Assembly: GCA_949318235.1 (NCBI GenBank)
Contig: OX439132.1
Span: forward strand, 8,433,453-8,497,452
DNA: 64,000 bases
DNA from: Ecdyonurus torrentis
Lineage: Eukaryota > Arthropoda > Insecta > Ephemeroptera > Heptageniidae
Direction: 5' to 3'
Under the pieces are notes generated by a model. The model had not been told where the DNA came from. It searched no databases and worked only from the letters and a program-made list of their open reading frames with translations. The first letter of the stretch is position 1. Every line of letters begins with the position of its first letter. Below, in pieces: positions 51,143 to 63,639 of this stretch. The translations under genes and the position numbers were made by a program.

Positions 51143-53330
51143 ATATATAGGTAGGTAGCAAATAAGGAACACCTGTTATATGTTACATACTATACTGATT
51201 ATTTTACCAAATAAATATATAATTATATTGAGGAAGCTTCATTAATGTGTTGGTTATTCACTGGACCTTGAAATATATTGCTGCAATATTAGTCGCCAGC
51301 GATATGCATGGCATCAATCAGTGAATTTTTTCAAGGTCAAGTGAACATGTAGCATATATATCTGCAGTAGATATACTTCAAATATTATGTAAACTTATCC
51401 TGAAATTACAGGTGCAACATTTATAAGCCCAGTTGTTCTAAACTGGTGGAAGGTCCTGGTCCCTAACGAGATGACAAAAGATGCTGGGAGTTTCTTACGA
51501 AATGTGAGGAAGGTCGCCAAGGATATGGGCATGATCATCGAAGAACCACAAGTGATCAATATGATTGATGATTCAGTTGCAAGTTTTACCAAAGAACTTG
51601 ACAAAATTTTTGCAAAGGGGGAAAAACCACAACTTGTGTTTTGTTTCCTGCGGAATCGATCAGAGGAACGCTACAATGCGATCAAGAGAAAATGCAGCTT
51701 GGAGAATGCAGGCACAGTTGCTATATATTTTCTTTTTGTGTATTTGTTACAGCGATCCTGGCCTCCGGGGAAAAAAATCCCCTCATGATAAATTATGAGA
51801 TGGCCGGGAATATCATATAAATACAAATTATATCCCTTTACCCTATACTGTACCCGCACAAACTGTGGATAAAACTTGTAAAGTAGGCAACTCACTTAAC
51901 AATTTCTATTTTTTATATTTTAATTATCTATATGACATCATGAAATCCTAAAGTTTCCAATACTTAACAGTCTTTTAACTCCAGTGTGAGAGTTTAGGGA
52001 ATAATATATTATGATCTCATCTCATAAATTTTAGGTTTTTTATTTAATATGTTTTGATGCCAGGATCCCTTTAACTTTAATGTGCTTATATGAATTATTT
52101 TTTCCTTATAAACACCAACAGATGTCACACTTAACACCTGCTTTCTAGAGAACTTTAACAAAGAAGTGACATCCTAAAAAGTTAGGCAGACCCGCAACAC
52201 TCATTTCTTTAAAATTGGCAACGCTGCAGGCAAAATTACTATAGCATGCTCTCTCATTGGCGCCTTGATTTGGCCACTTCTGGCATCTGATTGGTGCTTC
52301 AAAACGCAACATTGCCAAGTCAAAATTGTTGAGTGTTGCAGTATATCTAAAACATGGGGATGTCGCTTCTCTGTTAAAGTTCTCTACTGCTTTCTAGAGA
52401 ACTTTAACAGAGAGAAGTGACATCCCCATGTCTTATAGGCAGACCCGCAACACTCATTATGTTAAACTTGGCAACACTGCAGACAAAATTACTATCGTGC
52501 GCTCTCTGATTGGTTCCTCAAATCGGCCACTTCTGGCCTCTGATTAGTGCTTCAAAAAGCAACTTTGCCAAGTTAAAACTGTTGAGTGTTGCGGTCAGCC
52601 TAAAACATGGGGATGTTGCTTCTCTGTTAAAGTTCTCTACTTTTGAGTATACTTTTTTATGTTTATTTGTTTGAGGTAACTTTAACATTTTAAAAATCAA
52701 TTAACTATGTTATATATATTATTAATTCATTTAAGAAAAGTTATAGAAAAATACATACCGTAGATTTAAAAATTTTGAGAATGGGAGGTTAAGCTGTTTT
52801 ACTAACAGGGACGTCTTGCATGTGAGACAGAAAATAGTTTAACCCAGTCCAAAATTAGATTTCATATTAATTGAAAAGTATGCTCATGTTTTATAATATC
52901 TGCTTGCAGTTGCTTCTCAAGTCATGATTAAAAAATCTATTGATGATTATATGGAGAAGCCAATTACTCGTCGACTTGTGATGCAGATGAACTGCAAGAT
53001 TGGCGGTGCACCGTGGAGTGTAGAAATTCCTCTGCGAGGTCTTATGGTGGTTGGCATTGAAGTGTGCAGAGATTCTGTGAACAAAGGAATGTCATACTGC
53101 GCTCTCGTAGCTTCTCTCAATGGAACATTCTCTCGCTTTGTCTCTGCTGCTGCACCATTTCATACCAATGAAGAGAGAAGCAAAGCTCTGGCTGACCTTT
53201 TCTCAAAGGCACTACACAAATTTTGTCTGCGCAATGATAACAAACTGCCATCATACATTGTGGTATATCGTGATGGAGTTGGCAAGAGGGAAATCCCCTT
53301 TATCCATGAAAATGAAGTTAAAAATTTCAA

Positions 53331-53362
<32 letters not shown>

Positions 53363-53478
53363 GCTTTTTTGATTGTACTTGACATTTATCAATAAATGAG
53401 GAAGTAGCAAAATTTTGAGGGGGTAATTTTATTTCATGTTCTAAAAGAGGACATATTGTCCTGAATCAATATATATAT

Positions 53479-53568
<90 letters not shown>

Positions 53569-54946
53569 TTTTTAAGTTCATTAAGTATTTGTATAATTAA
53601 TTTTTGAAAGTTGTAAAATCACGGCACAGCTAGGCTGCAACTTTTTCCTATGCCCACATGCATAAGTTTCAGCCTGTGACATCATTTTGCAACTTTTAAA
53701 ATTAATTAAAAATACTTAATGAACTCAAAAATTAGAAATTCATATATGATCAATTCAGGTCAATGTCCTCTTTTATAATATGAAATATAATTACCCCCTA
53801 ATCTTGTTTGTAGACTTCCTCATTATTTAACACTGGTATTGTTAGGATGTGATGAAGAGAGTTTACGGAGCTCAACACTGGCGACTGGCGTATGTTCTGG
53901 TAGCGAAGCACTCCAACACTCGTATCTTTTCTCGCAATGGACTCAACCCTCCAGCAGGCACTGTTGTTGATGACTGCATCACCAGGCCTGAGAGGTGACT
54001 TATCTTTACTTACAAATATACTCTTATTTCTTACCCCACCCCTTATTATTTTTAAATTTAATTATTCTTATTATTATATGGAAATAGAATAAAATAACAT
54101 TTTTAATGTCATGTTTTGTGTGAATTATTGTAAATTTCAATAATACTGTTTTATTTTTTTATTTTTTTTTTTTAAGGGAGTAGGTGACGAACTGACATCT
54201 TGCAAACTAGACTGTCGTGAATTATAATATACACACAAAATAAAGAAGAAATGGTACTTAAAAGTTTAGTTACGTCAAACATGTGAAAATATATTTAGAA
54301 AATAGTTGGTAGAGATTAGAGCACGTTGAATTTAAAATTAATAAAACGCGAAAATTCTCTAATTTAAATAGTAAATTGGGAATAGGGATCAAATATTCTA
54401 GCTCTATTTAAATTAGAGAATTTTCGCGTTTTATTAATTTTAAATTCAACGTGCTCTAATCTCTACCAACTATTTTCTAAATATATATTTTTTAAACTTA
54501 TTAATACTAACCGCGGTGGTTTTTTCCTAATACGCAAACATGTGAAAACACAATCAAATATTTAAGTTATTCCACTTTAAAGATAACATGTAAATGTGGA
54601 AATCCAAATTTAAGCCGCAAATTTTAGTCAAATTACAAACTTTTTTCAGAACCAAAAAATATATTTTAAATTCACTTGATTTTATTTGAAAATTATAGTG
54701 TTTGTTTTGTTGGAAATAAATAATGTACAAAAAAAAAAAATGTGAAAATATAGTTCGTCTTTTAGAGATTATTTCCGGTTCAAGTCAATGTTCTACACGT
54801 TAATGTTTTAATGAAAAAGACCAACCAAATTTTTGGGGGGTAATTTTATTTCATATTCTAAAAGAGGGCATTGTCTTGAATCAATTGATATGTTAATTTC
54901 TAATTTTTTGAGCAATAAAATTACTCCCCCCCCCCCCACCCCCCCC

Positions 54947-54981
<35 letters not shown>

Positions 54982-55698
54982 CTCCTTTCTTTTCTTAGAT
55001 GGTGCTCATTACTCAGAAATATGCAAATTGCCTGATACTCAATGATAAAAGTTCAATTATTTTTCCAGTTTAATACATTTTCTGATATTTTCAGGTATGA
55101 CTTCTTCATGATCACTGGGCATATGTTTCGCAAGACTGAGGCAGCTTTCCCTACCATGTACAATGTTGTGTTTGATAACACAGGCTTGGATGCTGATAAA
55201 ATGCAGCGACTCACGTACAAACTTACACATCTCTACTACAACGTCAAGGTATGACATATGCAAGCTGCCATGCTTATATTATTATTCCATATGCTTATTT
55301 AGTACATAATTCTATTTGTTTAATTACTATAAATACATACCAGTTGTAAGATAAACATCTGCACTTATTAAAATAAGTGTTAATAGCCTGGTTTAAATTT
55401 GATAAAATAATGCTGCATTACAGTATAGTACTTTTCTATTATTTAATTTATTTTTTTTAATATAAATTAAAAACTACACATACTTTAAACATATTGCATG
55501 TGAATTAAATTATAAAATTTTCTCTGCACATTGCACACATTTGTTGTACTGTATTTTAATATTTTTTTTTGTCTTGTATAGGGCATGATCCGAACTCCAG
55601 CCCCAGTACGCTATGCTCAACGTCTGGTGCAAATGGTAGCTCTGCATTTACACCGTGCCCCACATTCAGAGCTCAGTGAGCTGCTCTACTATCTGTAG
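41747..55698 (+). CDS. piwi: PIWI-clade Argonaute, complete, slicer tetrad altered
   Basis: Coding exons: 41747-41923, 42728-42905, 44827-45444, 45565-45776, 45889-46068, 48657-48980, 49972-50220, 50560-50704, 51412-51711, 52910-53331, 53846-53994, 55095-55248, 55582-55698; about 1,074 residues. Frame is continuous across all junctions. The first ~323 residues are a low-complexity extension with RG motifs (RRARGRGRD, LGRGSSRKR), possible Tudor-binding methylarginine sites. Then RGTYGKPIAL begins the conserved N domain; PAZ lies about 456-563, MID from about 695, PIWI from about 800. The MID 5'-phosphate pocket is kept (RYNAIKR, SQVM, QMNCK). Slicer tetrad: expected Asp is Glu845 (GIEV), Glu883 is probably present, Asp916 is kept (YRDGVG), expected His is Gln1049 (RYAQRL). 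The last residues LLYYL match the family C terminus. Family role: piRNA-guided transposon silencing. This copy probably binds guides but does not slice (inference). MSDFDP is taken as start because the upstream Met is inside the 5' intron. Confidence 0.92.
42228..42388. mobile_element. hAT-like MITE, CAGGGGCGT ends
   Basis: 161 bp with ends CAGGGGCGT / ACGCCCCTG and G-rich and C-rich subterminal tracts. Flanks ggtataca / cgtataca agree at 7 of 8 bases, a hAT-size duplication. CAGGGGCG-type non-autonomous hAT elements are common in invertebrates. It lies in the first coding intron of the PIWI gene and creates spurious minus-strand reading frames. Confidence 0.8.
43355..43524. mobile_element. 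Hairpin MITE, 'TATTGACTAATAAAGGAAC' family, copy 2
   Basis: Same arms and same centre (actatgcatgcgcag) as 9243-9430; lies in the intron 42906-44826. A poly-G tract of about 26 bases follows at 43650. Confidence 0.7.
43968..44136. mobile_element. hAT-like element related to 36188-36474
   Basis: Starts CAGGCTCG and ends CAGTCCGATCCTG, with 8-bp flanks tttgtatt / tttctatt (7 of 8). Shares the poly-C tract, the aggccccttgagtg segment and the right end with 36188-36474. Confidence 0.7.
44170..44497. mobile_element. TTAA-target MITE, 'AGGCGTAGAACACC' family, intact long copy
   Basis: Best copy: TTAA at 44166-44169 and 44498-44501, ends aggcgtagaacaccttg / taggtgtgttctacgcct, with an inner palindrome around tacgtcacagcgcctg and its inverse. 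328 bp, within the PIWI intron 42906-44826. Confidence 0.82.
46185..46663. mobile_element. Fold-back element, 'AATGAGGAAGT' ends
   Basis: Arms of about 215 bp run from aatgaggaagtctacacgaa to its inverse ttcgtgtagacttcctcatt with very few mismatches. The loop (about 46385-46450) contains a short acggccaacggccg palindrome. It begins about 115 bases after the end of PIWI exon 45889-46068. The ends match those of 53395-53824. Confidence 0.82.
47040..47120. mobile_element. Partial copy of the hairpin element at 59102
   Basis: Shares aaagaaaaggatag, agaaaccagcaag and the agtcccatag / agccccacag segment with 59102-59200. A fragment only. Confidence 0.5.
47334..47992. mobile_element. hAT-like element with perfect 8-bp TSD
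   Basis: 659 bp with ends TAGGGACCGGAT / ATCCGGTCCCTA, flanked by exact GTTATCTC (47326-47333 and 47993-48000). Internal sequence is rich in cagttttt-type words on both sides and has no reading frame. Lies in the PIWI intron 46069-48656. Confidence 0.85.
48071..48609. mobile_element. hAT-like element, CAGGGTCGGCCTGG ends
   Basis: 539 bp with ends CAGGGTCGGCCTGG / CCAGGCCGACCCTG and GC-rich subterminal parts (aaaggcccggtctg, agcccggtcc). Flanks agree at 6 of 8 bases if the outer bases are assigned asymmetrically, so the duplication is uncertain. The right end is 47 bases upstream of the PAZ exon at 48657, so it supplies part of that intron's 3' region. Confidence 0.75.
49083..49414. mobile_element. 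Dispersed TTAA repeat, 'GGCGGGAAATCAG' family, copy 3
   Basis: Flanked by TTAA (49079-49082 and 49415-49418). Close to copy 1 at 7773 along most of its length. Lies about 100 bases into the PIWI intron 48981-49971. Confidence 0.7.
51082..51140. repeat. (TA)n microsatellite in a PIWI intron
   Basis: TA run following a short (GA)n run at 51035-51058, in intron 50705-51411. Confidence 0.95.
52146..52639. mobile_element. Tandem pair of hAT-like MITEs
   Basis: Two copies of one element, 52146-52386 and 52395-52639, each with ends TAGAGAACTTTAACA / TGTTAAAGTTCTCTA. The 8-bp word CTGCTTTC precedes the first copy and lies between the copies, matching a hAT target duplication for copy 1. Copy 2 is not followed by it. 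Inside each copy gacccgcaacactca / tgagtgttgcgg form longer arms. In the PIWI intron that has the GC donor. Confidence 0.78.
53395..53824. mobile_element. Fold-back element, 'AATGAGGAAGT' ends, copy 2
   Basis: Ends aatgaggaagtag / gtagacttcctcatt, inner matches aattttatttcatgttctaa / inverse, and ttcattaagtattt / aaatacttaatgaa. A TA run of about 100 bp lies in the left arm. The right end is 21 bases before the next PIWI exon (53846), so it contributes that acceptor's upstream tract. A degenerate relative of the left arm is at 54830-54930. Confidence 0.7.
54177..54795. repeat. Duplicated segment, copy 1 (in PIWI intron 12)
   Basis: Homologous to 58058-58795 in the same order: gagtaggtga, acacaaaataaagaag, ggtacttaaaagttta, gtcaaacatgtgaaaa, agttattccactttaaagat, tagtgtttgttttgt, gtgaaaatatagtt. 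It is interrupted by a hairpin-bearing insertion (about 54291-54535) of the family at 16324. The word caaacatgtgaaaa occurs on both sides of that insertion, as a 14-base target duplication would. Confidence 0.7.
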
Positions 55699-55889
55699 AA
55701 TCCTTGATAATGCAACGATCTCCATAGTTGTAAAACGATAATCATTTTTTCTATTTCAATTCTTAATTTTAATTTTTTTTTTATGGTTTAAGATAAATTT
55801 AGTTTTTAATTTTAATAGTAGTGTTTGTACAATATTGTGTTCCATTTATAGTAATTACAAAGTAGTAGCATTTATTTACTCAGAGAATA

Positions 55890-55895
55890 ATAAAT
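55890..55895 (+). terminator. Poly(A) signal AATAAA of the PIWI gene
   Basis: First AATAAA after the stop at 55698, about 190 bases downstream. Confidence 0.5.
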
Positions 55896-56863
55896 TAACG
55901 AAATATTATGTTCCAGAGCTTCTCAGCCTTATTATGTGCTGTGGAGCGTATTTGCTATAACTGGAGCACTGCTATAATTACTGGTGTGTCTATATCTACA
56001 CCCTCTTTCTTCTCTTTTAATAATTCTTCTCTACTTTTCTATACTTGATTTTTGTTTTCTTTTTAAATTATATGATGGCAAGATATAAGGAAAACATTTT
56101 TGCACTCATGTACAGATTTTTCAACAATTTAAATTGTAGTTTTTATTTTGATACCATGCAAGAAATAATAAATTCTTATAGAAGAGTACTCACAAGAGTA
56201 AAGTATTACCTATAACACTGTTAACAAGTTTTAGAGCAATTTTAGTTCTTAAAGTAAATAAAACTCAAATGTTAAAAAAAATATGATGTGTAGAGAGCGG
56301 AAAAATAGTCTTTAGACTATTGAGGTTTTTACTAAAAATGTCCACGAATCACATGAATTCAAGCCTCTGCACAAAATTAAAAAAAGACTTATATTTTTAG
56401 TGACTATTTTAGAATCCGAGACTATTTTGGACTTTTCAGAAATTTTCAGACTATTCTGCCTTTTCTCGAAGTTTTTCGATGTTTCTAATAAAAGTAACGT
56501 TAAATACAAAAAATCTTGTCTATTTGAGATTTTTTTATTTATTTATTTTTTTTAGAAAATGGAACATCAAAACCGATGTTGAAATTTTTGAACATATTTG
56601 TTTAGACAATAGAACAAGACCAACCAATATTAAAATTATTCACCCCCCCCCCCCTTTTTTTTTTTTTTTTTTTTTTGAGGCACTTATATCAGACTCTTTA
56701 GAATATACAGATAAATTCAGGCAAATTAAACTTATAGTCACCATTGGGCTATATAAATTTCAAAGACTATTTTAATATTTTTGGAGAATATTTTTAGACT
56801 ATTTTGATGAAAAAAGAGACCATTTTTCTGCTCTCTAATAATGTACGTGTCTATATAAAAAAA
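55896..56863. other. Intergenic, no gene seen
   Basis: 3' flank of the PIWI gene with poly-C/poly-T tracts near 56642-56676. Nothing coding. Confidence 0.5.
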
Positions 56864-57171
56864 CTAGAACACCTTGAACAAAAAACTTGCCTAATGTCCT
56901 AACATACCCAAATATCATTATTATTTTGGCCGGAGTCATTGATTTCTAATTTATTTTCCATTTACAAAATGTCAGTTGCGGGTTTACTACGTCACAGCTC
57001 GCCTGTTTCCGCGCGGGTGGACCAGGCAAGCTGTGACGTAGTAGACCCGCAACTGACATTTTGTAAATGGAAAATAAATTAGAAATCTGCAATGACTCCG
57101 GCCAAAATAATGTTGATATTTGGGTATGTTAGGATACTAGGCAAGTTTTTTGTTCAAGGTGTTCTACGCCT
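56864..57171. mobile_element. TTAA-target MITE, 'AGGCGTAGAACACC' family, copy 4
   Basis: Right end intact (gttctacgcct then TTAA at 57172-57175); left end lacks the first bases (tagaacacc). Inner palindrome as in the 44170 copy, to which it is most similar. Confidence 0.75.
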
Positions 57172-57540
57172 TTAAGAAAACAATCTTTAAATTATGTTTG
57201 ATGTGTCTTTATGTTAAAAAAAAAAAAAAAAAAAAAAAAATGGCCTTTTCCTTTCCTTTTTTAATTTACAATTTCAAATTTTAATTTATGTGACTAACAC
57301 TTGAATGATCAAGTATAGAGCACAGGTTTAGAAACCTGGGTTATTTCCATATGTGTATTTTTTTTAAATCTAATAAATTGGAGTTTCAGCAATTTAAAAG
57401 CTGCTTTTCTTTTCAGTACAGCCTTTACTTCTACCTTTCTATAATTTCAACATATTTTCATTGCGCCTTAAATAAGATATAGCCTAATATATTATTATTA
57501 TTACATTAACAAGACTTTTTAACGGCAAAAAATAAAAAAT

Positions 57541-57763
57541 GATGTAGCAGAAAATATGTGTATCTCGTTTTTAACATAAAGCAAAATGTGTATTTTGTTT
57601 CCAAACGTACACATGCAATCCCAGTTACACATTTTGCTTGCCAGGATAAAAAAATTTACATTTTGTTTGCCGTGACAAAAAAAAAAAAAAAAAAAGAGAT
57701 AAATATGCATTTTTGTTTCATGTGATAATTAAATGAGATACACATATTTTCCGCTACAACATC
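57541..57763. mobile_element. TIR element, about 223 bp
   Basis: Inverted ends gatgtagcagaaaatatgtg / cacatattttccgctacaac, extending to gtatctc / gagatac. The interior repeats acattttgyttgcc words. No other copy in the window. Confidence 0.6.
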
Positions 57764-58057
57764 GACTCTTTAAAAAACATGTAATTTTTACTATTGCTTG
57801 ATTCATTAAAAGTACATACATATGGGCAGATACCTGAAATACCCCTCTATCACATCAATTATTAAAACAACCACTATAATCTAGTGATTCTCTAAATCCT
57901 ACAGCACTGAGCAATGCAACAATTAGCTCAATTATTTCCATGTTCTACAGTCAACATTACAAAACTGAAATTGTATGGCCATGCAGTGTTCACAAAACAC
58001 ACACTCACGTAGCCTATATGGGAGGGGGTCAAAAGGCATTGTTTTTTTGAAGGGGGT

Positions 58058-58623
58058 AGGTGAACGACTGCTATCTCACAAACTAGATGGTTGCGAATTA
58101 AAATATATTAAACACAAAATAAAGAAGATGGTACTTAAAAGTTTATTTAAGTCAAACATGTGAAAACACGATCAACTATTTAAAAGTCCTTGTCAACTTA
58201 CTTTTTTATCATTTAGAATACTAGATTGATAATTACTAATTATCTATCATACCTTATTATCCATGAATTAGACACTACCACGTTGATTTTGTATTTATTT
58301 TCATATTTTAATGGTTCACACATCTGACATCACATTGTACCGATGGGGCCGTGATAGGTGTAAAGAACTTGAGGGAGGGGCTTAAATGTATCATGGGACC
58401 AGATCGGTGACTGTGATTGGCGGCGGTACATTGTGACGTCAGATGCGGGAAATAACGGTCAAAATGAAAATAAATACAAAATCAACTTGGTGGTGTCTAA
58501 TTCATGGATAATAAGATATGGTAACTATCAATCTAGTATTCTACATTATAAAAAAGTAAGTTGACAAAGGCTTTAAGTTATTCCACTTTAAAGATAACAT
58601 GTAAATGTGAAATTTCAAATTTT

Positions 58624-58662
<39 letters not shown>

Positions 58663-58795
58663 GTACTCCGTTTTATTTGTAAGTATTGTTTCTAATTATA
58701 GTGTTTGTTTTGTCGAAAATAAACAATGTACAAAAAATTACTGTGAAAATATAGTTCTTGTTTTAACAATTTCCAGTCCAAGTCGGTCCCCTTCT
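58058..58795. repeat. Duplicated segment, copy 2 (downstream of PIWI)
   Basis: Counterpart of 54177-54795. This copy is interrupted at a different point by a fold-back element (58183-58574). Confidence 0.7.
58183..58574. mobile_element. Fold-back element, about 390 bp
   Basis: Arms of about 150 bp from aaagtccttgtcaacttact to its inverse agtaagttgacaaaggcttt, with atggataataag/cttattatccat and atacaaaatcaac/gttgattttgtat pairs. Inserted within duplicated segment copy 2. Confidence 0.75.
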
Positions 58796-59101
58796 TCGTT
58801 AAATGAAATAAAATTTATTTGGTATTGAACACTTTATTTGTCAAAAAAACTTAAAATAAGATATTTGGTACAAAAGTATATGCATGAATTAAGCAATTTT
58901 TGGAAAAAAAAAATAATTAATAATAGGCCTAATTAAAAATACATACAGTAATGAAATATAATATTGTATCATGAGTAAATTAAGTATAATATAATAATAA
59001 TATACTTATAGTTAGTAAAAATTAAAATTAGTTTTCAATTTGTATAAAAAAACAACATAATAAATGATATGAGATATATTAAGGAAAATAAACCAGCGCA
59101 G

Positions 59102-59274
59102 TTAGGTATGATTAATTTGAAAGAAAAGGATAGGAGAAACCAGCAAGGCCCTTACCATATTGGAGAGAGCCCCACAGTTTAGTGAAAATCTTGCTAGGAA
59201 ATATATAGAGATAATAATGGTAAGGCCCTTGCCGATTTCTCCTATCGTATTCTTTCAAATTTATCATACCCAAC
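59102..59274. mobile_element. Hairpin element, about 173 bp
   Basis: Arms taggtatgattaatttgaaa / tttcaaatttatcataccca with aaggcccttaccat / atggtaaggccctt inside. A partial relative is at 47040-47120. Confidence 0.65.
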
Positions 59275-61221
59275 TGAGATGATTTTTTTCCCCTAAAATA
59301 AATTTTTAAAAGCTGCAAATACGTTACAACTTTTACTATAAATTCTTGAACATAAAATAGAATCATATAATTATAAGATGTTAAAATAAAAATTTGGGAT
59401 GATATATATGGTCCCTTAATTTACTCTTTCTAAAAGTATATAAGCTAATAATATAATAAAATAATGAATAAAATAGAAAGAAAGGCAAATCTTTTTATAA
59501 TTAAAAAATATACTAAAAATAAGTGCGACTTCAAGAGAACTGTAAAGAATTATAAATTTTGGTATTATTGCACACAAAAATTAAAAACTATAAACCTGTA
59601 ACATTTGAATCAGTTAAGACCACAATGCCAGCACATACAATTAAGTTTGCACTACAAAAGCAAAAACTAGAAGATTAATAATTGTCTTTGAAAGTTAGAC
59701 CAGCAAAATAAGTAAAAAATAATAATAATCATAAAATAAAAAATACATAAATATAGATATATATGAGACAATATAATGAGCATTAAACAAAACATTAATA
59801 ACTCTTTTTTCTTCTTCAAACCAAAATATTCAGTTGATAATAACGATACCAGTTTTTGACAAAAACACTTGTAACATGTTTGAAAACACAATGTTTTTTC
59901 CCACTATCGACTGGGTCAATATTTTCAATACTAATAAAAATTATGCGCAATTATAATTAGCCCATTTATTGTGTTACACACAACAGTATTTCCCCACTTG
60001 ACAATCGGGCACAATTTTTTTTCTTTACTTTTTCTCTTATATCTTTCCATTATTTTATTGATCTTCAATAAAATTACTAGATTTATTTTATAAAAACTGG
60101 TTGACCTGTAAGTCTGTTACCATTTTAATAACTGATACGTATAAAACAGTAGCAAAATATATATATGATTATATAATAAATTTTGGTATTATATTATTGA
60201 CACTTTTGGAAGGTTTAGTGAAGTTATTAAAATTAAAAATTCACAAAGGCCTTATTTTACAAGGAACAAAACTAAAAAAAAAAAAACAATTATAATAAAA
60301 ATACATTTCTCCCTTTACCTCTCTAGTCATGCTGTAGAAAATATTGCACACGCATTCACATATATGCACATACAAAATCAGAATTATTGCACAAACATTT
60401 TTTTAACTTATAACATACCTATACGTACATTTCTTAACATATCAGCCATAGTTCTGTTGAGCTGTAAAAGCTTAATATGTACATGAAAGAAAAGAAAAGA
60501 AAATGGCAATGTTTCACTCACAATTTATGCAAGCACTACAAACTAAAAACAAAGCTACTCATAGGCTAGCCAAAATCAGAAATTCTTAAGAGATTAATCA
60601 GGTAAAACATGTAAACTTTTGTCATCAAGAAAACAATCACGTTGATCAAAGGTGGAGCACCTATACTACTTTCTCTCTTGTTACTGACTTTAAAGTTGAT
60701 ACATGGGGTGACAGAGGTTAGCACATTTTACCTGAATACTCTCTTTATCTTTGCCACAGTCTATATGTGCATGTATATAAATACTAGTCTGGATATGGAT
60801 GTATATTTCTTTTATTTAAAACCCACTTCATTGCTTTTGTAATTTTTTTTTTTTAACAAAATTTAAATATATTTTGAGGCAAAGTTAAAAAGTAAAAAAT
60901 TATAATTATCTTTTACTTTTCTTTGATTTGCAATTTAAACCAAAATTTTGTTCCTTATATTTATATATTAAAAAGTAAAACAAGAAGTAAATATGTACCC
61001 ACTTCCATACAAATTTTAAACAGAATATAAGAATAAAAAATAATGATTTGTAAAAAAAAAAAAAAAAAAACAATGTAAATATTTTTTACACACTATATTT
61101 ATATATGTTTTAGACAGAATACAATAGTATACTGACCCAAAAAATAGCCATTGCACAAGATTTTTGTCCTACTAAAATATCAATAGACTAAAATTTAGGA
61201 GGATGGGAGACATGCATTATT
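59275..61221. other. Intergenic between convergent PIWI genes, no gene seen
   Basis: AT-rich DNA with poly-A/T tracts and no structure that I can support as a gene or repeat family. Confidence 0.45.
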
Positions 61222-61227
61222 TTTATT
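61222..61227 (-). terminator. Poly(A) signal (minus strand) of second PIWI gene
   Basis: TTTATT on the plus strand reads AATAAA on the minus strand, about 130 bases after the stop at 61357. Confidence 0.4.
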
Positions 61228-61356
61228 CACATACAAATATACTCAGATGATATATATTATAATAAAGTGTATAGTGTGTGCGACAGGTTGAAACATATTG
61301 CACATATAGCTAGAGCTGGTTCAAGTCTCTAGTTATGATGATGATGGCACCAGGAT

Positions 61357-63639
<2,283 letters not shown>

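Noticed and set aside
60642..60842. Hydrophobic 66-codon plus-strand frame starting MIKGGAPILLSLLL
   Set aside because: No splice or family context, and AT-rich DNA readily yields Leu/Ile/Phe-rich frames of this size.
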